From the IMG/VR virus record IMGVR_UViG_3300032240_001991, positions 97,128 to 161,127 of that record: a stretch of DNA of 64,000 nt, one strand, 5' to 3'. Source of the DNA: a virus. The position numbers were made by a program, and so were the translations under genes. Of this stretch, positions 24,143-30,783 are shown piece after piece; position 1 is the first letter of the stretch, and each line of letters opens with the position of its first letter. Under the pieces are notes generated by a model that was not told the DNA's origin, did not search any database, and worked only from the letters and a program-made list of their open reading frames with translations.

Positions 24143-24461
24143 AATGGTAGTAAACTTTTAGCTAAAGGTGTTTTGGACGGGGGTGCGATTCCCCCCACCT
24201 CCACCAAAAGCATATGACTCTGGATACTGTGGTGCACATACGGTTCCTGAACATTAGGATAATAGGTAGTCCTAGTATGCTTTTGATGGGGGTGACCAGT
24301 TTCGACAGAGCAAGTAATAACCTGAAGGCTACCAGTGAGGCGACTGACTTAATCAGCGCAAAAACTATAAACGCAAACGATGACGTTTATGCTATGGAGC
24401 TTGCTGCTTAATTGCAGAGTTAGCATACCAGAGCTAACCACTTGTTAACAGAACGGTTAAG
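24143..24461 (+). ncRNA. ssrA: Circularly permuted (two-piece) tmRNA
   Basis: The acceptor piece comes first, about 24143-24206. It has a T-arm GGGGG(TGCGATT)CCCCC at 24179-24195 and ends CACCTCC-A-CCA at 24196-24206. A linker (24207-24287) whose ends pair (AAAGCATA with TATGCTTT) joins it to the coding piece, which starts GGGGGTGA at 24288 with the tmRNA signature TTTCGAC at 24300-24306. GGGGGTG (24288-24294) pairs with CACCTCC to rebuild the acceptor stem. TGGTAG (24145-24150) pairs with CTACCA (24329-24334) as helix P2. The tag frame at 24373-24411 reads ANDDVYAMELAA then TAA. Permuted genes are typical of Alphaproteobacteria. A phage-made tag ending in LAA would be a ClpX substrate, and this phage encodes ClpX. 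Confidence 0.92.
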
Positions 24462-24493
24462 TAGGGGGAGTAAAATCTCCCTATTTTATATTT
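24462..24493 (+). terminator. Terminator of the tmRNA gene
   Basis: TAGGGGGA (24462-24469) pairs with TCTCCCTA (24476-24483) with one G-U, loop of six, followed by TTTTATATTT. Confidence 0.75.
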
Positions 24494-24498
24494 AGACA

Positions 24499-25131
24499 AT
24501 GAGAGAAATAATGAAAATTAAAGATAAATTGTATCCTAATGGTTCACCATACGAAAATGCAGAAATTTTACCGTACGATACACAGCATTTTCTTAATTAT
24601 CCAACAGCATTAGTGCAAGGTATACAAACTATTCTTCCAAAAAGAATTATAGAAGTTGGATCATGGAAAGGTCACTCTGCTAACTACATGGCAAAAGTTT
24701 GCCTACAATATACAGACAATTTTGAAATTGTTTGTATTGATACTTTTCTAGGTTCTGCTGAACATTATACACATCCTGATCACTCAAAGGGATTACCTAG
24801 AAAAAATAATCTTACTAACCTGTTAAGTACTTTTCTTTCTAATACTATTCAAGAAAATAATACCAAATATATTACTCCATTCCCTGTTGATTCAAATACT
24901 GGATTTCTTGTATTAAAAGAATGGGGATACCTTGCAGATTTAATCTACATTGACGGATCGCATGATTATAGATCGGTCACTATTGACATTATGAACTACA
25001 GACAACTTGTAAGACGAGGAGGGGTTATGATCTTTGACGATTACCTGCATCCTCCTACAGGATATGCAATTGACGATAATCTTAGCGGCGGTCAGGTGAT
25101 TGACGGAAAATACTTTTGGGTTAATAACTAG
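24499..25131 (+). CDS. Class I SAM methyltransferase (Methyltransf_24-like)
   Basis: 210 residues; the second ATG at 24511 has GAGAG in front and may be the real start. IIEVGSWKGHSANYMAK near residue 51 is the SAM-binding loop, IVCIDTFLGS near 76 the acidic strand, LIYIDGSHDYRSVTIDI near 152 and GGVMIFDDYLHPP near 175 the late motifs. This pattern is common in sugar or glycan O-methyltransferases. It is isolated from the main glycan blocks but related in type to the gene at 7316. Confidence 0.75.
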   Translation: MREIMKIKDKLYPNGSPYENAEILPYDTQHFLNYPTALVQGIQTILPKRIIEVGSWKGHSANYMAKVCLQYTDNFEIVCIDTFLGSAEHYTHPDHSKGLPRKNNLTNLLSTFLSNTIQENNTKYITPFPVDSNTGFLVLKEWGYLADLIYIDGSHDYRSVTIDIMNYRQLVRRGGVMIFDDYLHPPTGYAIDDNLSGGQVIDGKYFWVNN

Positions 25132-25133
25132 TT

Positions 25134-25328
25134 TTATTTCTTTTTACCAGACTTCATATTAGCACACCAATGCGCCATTCTGCGTTTTTCGCCTGTGCTA
25201 TTTTTAGCAACGCTGCGCAGTTTGCTTACACTCTGCTTGCAATTGACACCTGAACGTTTGGCTAGTCCTTTGCGACCCGGCTTTTTGCCATCAGCAAAGT
25301 TTTCTAGTAACTCATTTATACGCATCAC
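25134..25328 (-). CDS. Small basic phage protein with capsid-targeting-like N terminus
   Basis: 64 residues from the GTG at 25328, or 63 from the ATG at 25325, which I prefer because the late motif ends only two bases before the GTG. The N terminus MRINELLENFADGKK resembles a T4 capsid-targeting peptide with an LLE site. The rest is Lys/Arg-rich with conserved-looking Cys (RSGVNCKQSVSKLRSVAKN, HWCANMKSGKKK) and could bind DNA or metal. The same pattern is seen in small proteins of marine T4-like phages. Packaging into the head is a plausible but untested role. Confidence 0.7.
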   Translation of the reverse strand: MMRINELLENFADGKKPGRKGLAKRSGVNCKQSVSKLRSVAKNSTGEKRRMAHWCANMKSGKKK

Positions 25329-25329
25329 G

Positions 25330-25336
25330 TATTTAT
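25330..25336 (-). promoter_or_regulatory. Candidate late promoter on the minus strand
   Basis: Minus-strand ATAAATA ends 5 bases before the ATG at 25325, with no ribosome site. Predicted transcript start is about 25324. Confidence 0.55.
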
Positions 25337-25358
25337 GATTGAATAAATTAAGTACACT

Positions 25359-26117
25359 ATGCCTAAAATATTTGATAGATTGTATTATGTAGGTCCTCTT
25401 GGGTTGGGCGACAGTTTTTTACATAACGGAATTGTACATCACTTTGCTAGTCAATGTTTTGAATTACATGTTCCTGCTTGGCCACAGATACACAAAACCG
25501 TTGCTTGCCTTTATCAAGATTTTCCAAATATTAAAGTTGTTCCGCTTAGACATTACGACGAAGGTGAAAATCAATATATCGCAGAACAAAAGCTTTCTCG
25601 AATTTTACCTAACGATATGATTCGAATTAATAGTTCTACCGGAGAACCAATGGCGCCTCTTTGGGATGTGCAAGTCTATGCATATTATGGATTATCGTTT
25701 TCTTTAAGGTACAATAATTTTCATTTACCAAAACACGTAGAAGGCGCAGAAGAACTTTATCAAGATTTGTCTAAAGGAGAGCCTTACATCTTAGTTCACA
25801 AAAGATCTTCTAAGTATCCAACTGGATTTCCTATTGATATTAATAACTTTAGAAAGAATGCTGGATTACCAACATTAAAAGTTGTTGAAGTGCAAGAAGG
25901 CATTACAGATAATATGATGCAGTATGTTAAACTTATTGAAAATGCAGAGGAAATCCATTGTGTTGCCAGCAGCTTCCATTGTTTAGTAGACAGCATATAT
26001 AATAGAACTAAAGGACGATTATTTTTCCATGACATACGAGCAGATGCTCTAATGAAAATTAATTCTCATGATAACCAATTTAGTTGGCAAATAGTTGATT
26101 ACGGTGTTAAACTATAA
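25359..26117 (+). CDS. Possible GT-B glycosyltransferase, paralogue of 39212-39961
   Basis: 252 residues. The opening RLYYVGPLGLGDSFLHNGIVHHFA resembles the donor-independent start of heptosyl/fucosyl-type GT-B enzymes (LGD followed by a search for a partner chain). The later YILVHKRSSKYPTGFPIDI and LIENAEEIHCVASSFHCLVDSI resemble the nucleotide-binding half, where SS(F) before a helix is typical. It shares these blocks in the same order with the 249-residue product at 39212-39961. Could instead be a sialyl- or polysaccharide pyruvyl-type enzyme. Family call is moderate, paralogy is clear. Confidence 0.6.
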   Translation: MPKIFDRLYYVGPLGLGDSFLHNGIVHHFASQCFELHVPAWPQIHKTVACLYQDFPNIKVVPLRHYDEGENQYIAEQKLSRILPNDMIRINSSTGEPMAPLWDVQVYAYYGLSFSLRYNNFHLPKHVEGAEELYQDLSKGEPYILVHKRSSKYPTGFPIDINNFRKNAGLPTLKVVEVQEGITDNMMQYVKLIENAEEIHCVASSFHCLVDSIYNRTKGRLFFHDIRADALMKINSHDNQFSWQIVDYGVKL

Positions 26118-26139
26118 TACATATTTGTAAGGAGTGAAT

Positions 26140-26685
26140 ATGGCTAGTAAGAAACAAAAAAAGGTTCCAATGAATGTAGTCTTCAAGACTCGTGTTCATG
26201 ACGAATCAGTTGAAGGACCAAATCCTTATCGTTGGCAAGATGTTACCAGCAAGGATCTTTTTAAGGGTAAGCGAGTAGTGCTGTTTGCACTCCCGGGCGC
26301 CTTTACACCAACTTGCAGTAACTATCAGCTGCCTACCTACGAAAAGCTCTATAAGGATTTTCAGAAGGCAGGAGTAGATGATATCTATTGCTTGAGCGTT
26401 AACGACGCTTTTGTTATGTTCCAGTGGGGCAAAGCACAGAAGGTTAAGAACGTTAAGCTTATCCCAGACGGAAGTGGATCTTTTACTGACAAGATGGGTA
26501 TGCTTGTTAAGAAGGATAACTTGGGTTTTGGTAAGCGTAGCTGGCGCTATGCTATGGTCGTTAATGACGGTGTAATTGAAGAGATGTTTGTTGAACCAGG
26601 TAAGAAACATAATATGGACACAGATCCTTACGAAGTTTCAAATCCTGAAACTGTTCTTCGATATCTTTTGAATAACGCAGCGTAA
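26140..26685 (+). CDS. Peroxiredoxin (Prx5 type)
   Basis: Start set at the ATG at 26140, which is correctly spaced from AAGGAG (26128-26134); 181 residues. The peroxidatic site FALPGAFTPTCSNYQLPTY near residue 50 is diagnostic of the Prx5/AhpE-like redoxin family, and VNDAFVMFQWGKAQ near 90 and KRSWRYAMVVNDGVIEEMFVEPG near 128-150 complete the fold. It destroys peroxides using thiol electrons. The phage glutaredoxin could be its partner, since some Prx5 enzymes use glutaredoxin. It would protect during infection under oxidative stress. Confidence 0.92.
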   Translation: MASKKQKKVPMNVVFKTRVHDESVEGPNPYRWQDVTSKDLFKGKRVVLFALPGAFTPTCSNYQLPTYEKLYKDFQKAGVDDIYCLSVNDAFVMFQWGKAQKVKNVKLIPDGSGSFTDKMGMLVKKDNLGFGKRSWRYAMVVNDGVIEEMFVEPGKKHNMDTDPYEVSNPETVLRYLLNNAA

Positions 26686-26686
26686 T

Positions 26687-26932
26687 ATGAAAGGTGTTTC
26701 TACTTTACAGGACCTTAAACCTATGCTAGAGAATGCAGGATTTAAAGTTACGTCGGGCGGTTGGTATGTAACAACTGTTCACGGAAATTGGGGAATTGCA
26801 CACGGTGAAGTTTATCTAAACAATGTTCCAATTAAAACTATAGCAGAAGCACCTATTCCCAAGCAGACTAAAAAGGCTGCTAAAAAGAAGACGGCTAAAA
26901 AGAAAGCCGCTAAAAAGAAAACCAAAAAATAA
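26687..26932 (+). CDS. Small protein with histone H1-like Lys/Ala tail
   Basis: 81 residues. Residues 1-55 form a small domain (LKPMLENAGFKVTSGGWYVTTVHGNWGIAHGEVYLN). Residues 58-81 are almost only Lys, Ala, Thr and Pro (KKAAKKKTAKKKAAKKKTKK), like the tails of bacterial and viral histone H1-like DNA-binding proteins. It starts one base after the peroxiredoxin stop and is followed by a terminator, so the two form one unit. A DNA- or RNA-coating role is likely. Confidence 0.7.
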   Translation: MKGVSTLQDLKPMLENAGFKVTSGGWYVTTVHGNWGIAHGEVYLNNVPIKTIAEAPIPKQTKKAAKKKTAKKKAAKKKTKK

Positions 26933-26936
26933 CTTT

Positions 26937-26959
26937 AGGGCTCGTTTGGGCCCTTTTTT
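26937..26959 (+). terminator. Rho-independent terminator
   Basis: AGGGCTC (26937-26943) pairs with GGGCCCT (26948-26954, one G-U), loop GTTT, followed by TTTTT. Confidence 0.85.
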
Positions 26960-26999
26960 GGTTGCATCTTTTGGTAAAACCTGTATAATAATACTTGTG

Positions 27000-27006
27000 A
27001 TAAATA
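27000..27006 (+). promoter_or_regulatory. Candidate late promoter
   Basis: GATAAATA at 26999-27006 lies after a terminator and 18 bases before the ATG at 27025. A TATAAT-like sequence is also present around 26981. Confidence 0.5.
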
Positions 27007-27024
27007 TTCAAAAGGGTTAGACTT

Positions 27025-27246
27025 ATGAAGTTAGGTGAAATTGTTAACTTTTATCAGACCGCGTCAGACGATGCTCTCTTAGAACATGTTGAACAGAATA
27101 ACGACACCGGTCTTTCTTCAACAGATGTAGTTAAGATTATTCGTACGGGCAATGATCCCGGTGCATGGAGCGAGCCAATGACTGGAGATCAGTTATCAGA
27201 ATATCTAGTTCAATTAGTAGGAACTCCAAAGAATGTCCAAAAATAA
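27025..27246 (+). CDS. Small conserved protein upstream of a RelE-like gene (73 aa)
   Basis: 73 acidic residues (MKLGEIVNFYQTASDDALLEHVEQN, then STDVVKIIRTGNDPGAWSEPMT). It overlaps the next gene by 14 bases, the arrangement of antitoxin-toxin pairs, and is acidic while the partner is basic. However, it has no recognisable ribbon-helix-helix or Phd motif. Named only as a possible partner. Confidence 0.55.
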   Translation: MKLGEIVNFYQTASDDALLEHVEQNNDTGLSSTDVVKIIRTGNDPGAWSEPMTGDQLSEYLVQLVGTPKNVQK

Positions 27247-27658
27247 AGGCAAACAACAACCTGTTGTTGCGCCTCCTACTGCGGCAAAGGCAGTTTTTAA
27301 GATTTGTGATCTTTTTGCTTCAACATTCAAAGAAAAAACTCAAGTTGATAGTTCTTTATTAGAAAAATTTGAAAACTTTAAAAAAACTAAAGAGAATGAT
27401 CCGTTAGCTAGGTTTGGGGGCAGCGATAGATTATTTGTTTCTGGTGCTCCTTTAAGAAATGCTATACCTGGCGAAAATTTAGGTCATGCTCATTTAACAC
27501 AAGACCTTAGCGTTGTTTATTCAATATCCGGAAAAAATCCCACTATTGTTAAACTTTACGGAGTATTCACTCACGCAGAGTTAGGCACTGGCACACCGCC
27601 AAAGATTAAAACACAGCAGCAGATGGCTAAGACATTTTCTAACCAAAGATTCACTTAA
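27233..27658 (+). CDS. RelE/YafQ-fold-like protein
   Basis: 141 residues. The C-terminal half, ENLGHAHLTQDLSVVYSI and IVKLYGVFTHAELGTGTP, follows the last strands of YafQ/RelE toxins (His-x-L, then VY.I, then LVR.G.H.EL). Residues 1-60 form a longer Lys-rich N terminus than free toxins have. The usual catalytic basic residues cannot be fixed by eye, so activity is uncertain. It could be an mRNA interferase used against host messages or a virion-associated relic. Upstream partner at 27025. Confidence 0.45.
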   Translation: MSKNKGKQQPVVAPPTAAKAVFKICDLFASTFKEKTQVDSSLLEKFENFKKTKENDPLARFGGSDRLFVSGAPLRNAIPGENLGHAHLTQDLSVVYSISGKNPTIVKLYGVFTHAELGTGTPPKIKTQQQMAKTFSNQRFT

Positions 27659-27663
27659 CAGAA

Positions 27664-27692
27664 TTGACTTCTACTAAATAGAACTGTATAAT
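27664..27692 (+). promoter_or_regulatory. Sigma70-type promoter of the NAD+ salvage unit
   Basis: TTGACT (27664-27669), 17-base gap, TATAAT (27687-27692). It would start near 27699, just before the first hairpin of the leader. Confidence 0.8.
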
Positions 27693-27701
27693 ATTATACA
27701 T

Positions 27702-27743
27702 AGAGCAGGGTAGACCAGCTCTTACAACAACAGGAGTAGATCC
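27702..27743 (+). promoter_or_regulatory. Twin-hairpin leader element, copy 1 (before nadM)
   Basis: First hairpin: AGAGC-A-GG-GTAGA-CC-A-GCTCT (27702-27722) with a GTAGA loop. Second hairpin: GGA-GTAGA-TCC (27733-27743), which includes the ribosome site AGGAG. The same pair precedes nadV. This copy has an A-U pair where the other has U-A in the lower stem. Confidence 0.7.
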
Positions 27744-27745
27744 AT

Positions 27746-28801
27746 ATGAAAAATAAATCCCAAGGGTGGACTGACCGCGGCATTGAACCAAGACAGTACG
27801 ACTTAGCAGTCGTAATTGGTCGATTCCAACCTTTCCACAATGCCCACGAAAAACTAATTGAACATGCCAAACAGCATAGTAAAGATGTATTGGTTCTGAT
27901 TGGTAGTTCGTTTATTGCCCGCAACATTAAGAACCCGTTTACCTATGACGAACGTGTTGCTATGTTGCCAGATGATGTAGTAGCTGCGCCAATTGAAGAC
28001 GAACTTTATAATGACCAGCACTGGGTTGCTCGAGTACAGCAGCAGATTGAAGAAGAGTTGCACAATGTTTATGGCAATGTCTCTGATCGAACTGTTTGTA
28101 TTGTTGGGCATGAGAAAGACGACAGTAGCCAATACTTGCGGTGGTTCCCGCAATATGACTTTGTAGAAGTGCCTAGTTTTGCTACATTAGACAGCACTAA
28201 GATCCGAGACATTCTGTTTGGAAGTGAAATGATTCCAGCGGATGTTATGCCTGAGCGTGTACAGGCCTTTATCAAGGCTTGGTGTATCAGTAACGAAGAG
28301 ATTTATTTTAATCTCTGCGCCGAGCACAAGTTTATTAAAGACTATAAGCAGATGTGGAGCGCAGCACCATTTCAGCCTGTGTTTGTTACAACCGATGCTG
28401 TAGTTATTTGCCAAGGACACATCCTGCTTATTAAGCGTCGTATGGCGCCAGGTAAGGGTCTGTGGGCATTGCCCGGCGGATTTCTTGGACCAAATGAAAA
28501 AATTGAAGATTCTATGATTCGTGAACTAGAAGAAGAAACTCGTATCCGTGTTAACCGAGACATGCTACTCGCATGTACTAAAGGATCACATGTGTTTGAC
28601 CATCCTCGCCGCAGCGAACGTGGCAGGACAATTACTCATGCTTATCTGGTCGTACTGCAAGAACGAACTCTTCCTAAAGTGCGCGGATCAGATGATGCTG
28701 AGAGGGCGAAGTGGGTCCCGCTTTCTGAGTTTTATGATATGACGGACCAAATGTATGAAGATCATTATTCAATCGCCACATACATGATTAATCGAGCCTA
28801 A
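27746..28801 (+). CDS. nadM: Bifunctional NMN adenylyltransferase/Nudix hydrolase
   Basis: 351 residues. Residues 1-180 are a nucleotidyltransferase with VVIGRFQPFHNAHEKLI near residue 13 (HxGH-type phosphate loop) and FATLDSTKIRDIL near 150 (the ISxxxxR-like motif), joining NMN to ATP to give NAD+. Residues 205-350 are a Nudix domain with the box GGFLGPNEKIEDSMIRELEEETRI near 242-265 (Nudix Gx5Ex7REUxEExGU pattern). Fused enzymes of this kind are known in bacteria and in phages such as KVP40. Its own sigma70-type promoter and a twin-hairpin leader precede it, and nadV follows. Confidence 0.95.
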   Translation: MKNKSQGWTDRGIEPRQYDLAVVIGRFQPFHNAHEKLIEHAKQHSKDVLVLIGSSFIARNIKNPFTYDERVAMLPDDVVAAPIEDELYNDQHWVARVQQQIEEELHNVYGNVSDRTVCIVGHEKDDSSQYLRWFPQYDFVEVPSFATLDSTKIRDILFGSEMIPADVMPERVQAFIKAWCISNEEIYFNLCAEHKFIKDYKQMWSAAPFQPVFVTTDAVVICQGHILLIKRRMAPGKGLWALPGGFLGPNEKIEDSMIRELEEETRIRVNRDMLLACTKGSHVFDHPRRSERGRTITHAYLVVLQERTLPKVRGSDDAERAKWVPLSEFYDMTDQMYEDHYSIATYMINRA

Positions 28802-28847
28802 GTGCAGGGTAGACCAGCACTATTTTTAACAATTAAGGAGTAGATCC
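28801..28847 (+). promoter_or_regulatory. Twin-hairpin leader element, copy 2 (before nadV)
   Basis: First hairpin: AGTGC-A-GG-GTAGA-CC-A-GCACT (28801-28821). Second: GGA-GTAGA-TCC (28837-28847), overlapping the ribosome site AAGGAG, three bases from the ATG. The first A is also the last base of the nadM stop codon. The paired change A-U to U-A relative to copy 1 supports a selected RNA fold. Confidence 0.7.
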
Positions 28848-28849
28848 AA

Positions 28850-30223
28850 ATGAATATTATTTTAAACACCGATAGTTACAAGACCAGCCACTTTGTTCAG
28901 TATCCAGAAGGTACTACCAACGTGTTCTCATACATTGAGTCACGCGGTGGCGAATACGATCATACACTGTTTTTTGGCCTGCAGGTATTTGTTAAGGAAT
29001 ACCTGCTCAAACCAATTACTATTGCAGACATTGATGAAGCTGAAGAAGTTTATCAACTTCACGGCGTGCCGTTCAATCGTGCGGGATGGGAGTACATCCT
29101 TTATCATCACGATGGGTATCTTCCACTACGGATTAAAGCAGTAAAGGAAGGTACTATTGTGCCAACGCACAATGTTTTGGTCACTGTAGAAAATACTGAT
29201 CCTAACCTGCCATGGTTGACTAGCTATGTAGAAACGGCATTGCTTCGCGCAGTGTGGTATCCTACTACTGTAGCAACTATTAGCCACAGCATCCGCAAGG
29301 TTATTGAAGAACGTCTTAAGATCAGCGCAGACACTACTGATGGATTAGACTTTAAACTGCATGACTTTGGTGCGCGTGGTGTTAGTAGCTTGGAAAGTGC
29401 TGCTCTTGGCGGACTTGCACACCTTGTGAACTTCAAAGGCACTGACAACGTGCCCGCATTGATGTATGCTCGTAAGTATTATGATGAGCGCATGGCAGGG
29501 TTCAGCATTCCAGCAGCAGAGCACAGCACTATCACTAGCTGGGGTCGCGAGCATGAAGTAGATGCTTATGCCAATATGCTCAAGCAGTTTGCTAAACCTG
29601 GCGCACTGGTAGCAGTGGTCAGCGACAGCTACGATCTTTTTAATGCTGTAGAAAACATCTGGGGAGGAGAACTGCGTCAGCAAATTATTGACAGCGGCGC
29701 AACTGTTGTAATTCGTCCAGACTCGGGTAACCCTACAGACATTGTTGCACATACTGCGGTCTTGTTGGACAAGAAGTTTGGGCATACATTGACCAAGGAT
29801 GGACATAAGCTGCTCAACAATGTTCGCATTATCCAAGGCGACGGCATCAACGAGCAGAGTATTAAGGATATCCTTGCTCGTTTGCAGGTTTTGGGTTATA
29901 GTGCAGACAACGTAGCGTTTGGTATGGGCGGTGCCTTGCTCCAGCACATGAATCGAGACACACAGAAGTTTGCTATGAAGGCTTCTGCTGCTAAGGTTAA
30001 CGGTGAATGGAGAGACGTTTTCAAAGATCCCGTCACGGACTTTGGCAAGCGTAGCAAGAAGGGTCGGTTGGATTTGTTTTACAATCATATGAACAATACC
30101 TACTCAACTGCTCGCGAAACTGAAGATCGTGTACACTTCCGCATGCTAGAAACAGTTTACGAGAATGGTCAGCTGGTTCGCGAACAGACGTTGACAGAGA
30201 TTCGCGATATCGCTAAACTGTAA
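28850..30223 (+). CDS. nadV: Nicotinamide phosphoribosyltransferase
   Basis: 457 residues, normal NAMPT length. It makes NMN from nicotinamide and PRPP, the step before nadM. Signatures seen are LNTDSYKTSHFVQYPEGT at the start, FFGLQVFVKEYL near 42, LHDFGARGVSSLESAALGG near 168 and VIRPDSGNP near 288. Together with the preceding gene it gives a complete two-step salvage path from nicotinamide to NAD+, useful when host NAD+ is depleted by anti-phage defences. Codon use is richer in GC-ending codons than surrounding genes, suggesting strong expression or later arrival. Confidence 0.96.
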   Translation: MNIILNTDSYKTSHFVQYPEGTTNVFSYIESRGGEYDHTLFFGLQVFVKEYLLKPITIADIDEAEEVYQLHGVPFNRAGWEYILYHHDGYLPLRIKAVKEGTIVPTHNVLVTVENTDPNLPWLTSYVETALLRAVWYPTTVATISHSIRKVIEERLKISADTTDGLDFKLHDFGARGVSSLESAALGGLAHLVNFKGTDNVPALMYARKYYDERMAGFSIPAAEHSTITSWGREHEVDAYANMLKQFAKPGALVAVVSDSYDLFNAVENIWGGELRQQIIDSGATVVIRPDSGNPTDIVAHTAVLLDKKFGHTLTKDGHKLLNNVRIIQGDGINEQSIKDILARLQVLGYSADNVAFGMGGALLQHMNRDTQKFAMKASAAKVNGEWRDVFKDPVTDFGKRSKKGRLDLFYNHMNNTYSTARETEDRVHFRMLETVYENGQLVREQTLTEIRDIAKL

Positions 30224-30229
30224 ACAATT

Positions 30230-30263
30230 AAGTCGCATTGCACTATCACAATGCGACTTTCCT
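30230..30263 (+). terminator. Hairpin terminator after nadV
   Basis: AAGTCGCATTG (30230-30240) pairs perfectly with CAATGCGACTT (30249-30259), loop of 8. The following T run is short (TCCTTT), so termination may be partial. Confidence 0.6.
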
Positions 30264-30274
30264 TTGAGGTGGTT

Positions 30275-30514
30275 ATGAAATTTACATATTCCCCTGTATT
30301 AGACCCTGTATTAGATGATATAGTTTGGCAAGATTATCTTTATATGATTGGTAAACGGTGTATGCCAGACGCGGCATATGCAGCAATGCAGGAAAAATAC
30401 CCCGGCGATTACACGCTTCAGCAAAGATATGATAGCGAGAAGGGCGGATACTATTACACTATGGAATGGGGGAACGAAGCAAGCAAAACTATGTGGTTAT
30501 TGAAATTTTCATGA
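30275..30514 (+). CDS. Small phage protein with shared C-terminal motif (79 aa)
   Basis: Start set at the ATG at 30275 after GAGGTGG. The body has DYLYMIGKRCMPDAAYAAMQEKYPG, and the end reads YYYTMEWGNEASKTMWLLKFS. The C-terminal pattern (aromatic strand, short polar turn, hydrophobic strand, KFS or WS) is shared with the products at 30511, 43666 and 44154. It overlaps the next gene by an ATGA. Function unknown. Confidence 0.6.
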   Translation: MKFTYSPVLDPVLDDIVWQDYLYMIGKRCMPDAAYAAMQEKYPGDYTLQQRYDSEKGGYYYTMEWGNEASKTMWLLKFS

Positions 30515-30741
30515 CAGACCTTTTTAAAGATTGGAAAGAAAAACGATTTGTTGTTAATAGAGATAGCTTAATTGAAGAAGGCTATGAATTCTTTGTAGTA
30601 TTGACTGATTTTTCATTTTGGATAAAGAATTCTGATAAGTTAACAGCGTGGTGCGATCGTAACCAATGTAAATGGACAGGAATGGTAATAAGTATCCCCA
30701 ACGAAACAACTATGTCATTGTTTATATTGAGTTGGTCATAA
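30511..30741 (+). CDS. Small phage protein with shared C-terminal motif (76 aa)
   Basis: MTDLFKDWKEKRFVVNRDS at the start, DKLTAWCDRNQCKW in the middle and GMVISIPNETTMSLFILSWS at the end, the same C-terminal pattern as its upstream neighbour. The two may be a duplicated pair. Start is the ATG inside the upstream stop. Function unknown. Confidence 0.6.
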   Translation: MTDLFKDWKEKRFVVNRDSLIEEGYEFFVVLTDFSFWIKNSDKLTAWCDRNQCKWTGMVISIPNETTMSLFILSWS

Positions 30742-30770
30742 TTTGTAATAAATCTTTAATCAAACGGCTA

Positions 30771-30777
30771 TTAAATA
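30771..30777 (+). promoter_or_regulatory. Candidate late promoter
   Basis: TTAAATA ends 6 bases before the ATG at 30784; no ribosome site. Predicted start point is 30783. Confidence 0.5.
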
Positions 30778-30783
30778 TGACGT

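Noticed and set aside
24108-24143. TTGACA...TATAGT read as a terminator rather than a promoter
   Set aside because: ACAACA/TGTTGT plus seven T could end the upstream RNA, but the exact 17-base spacing and the position of the acceptor piece favour a promoter; both functions remain possible.
24214-24411. A 65-residue plus-strand frame across the tmRNA
   Set aside because: It overlaps the linker, acceptor-stem strand and tag region of the permuted tmRNA, has no ribosome site and its stop is the tag stop.
26870-26932. AAGAAA/GCTAAA repeats as a DNA repeat element
   Set aside because: They encode the Lys/Ala tail of the 81-residue protein and keep frame.
29345-30088. A 247-residue minus-strand frame within nadV
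   Set aside because: Its protein is low in domain-like content and it lies wholly inside a clear NAMPT gene; it is a shadow frame.
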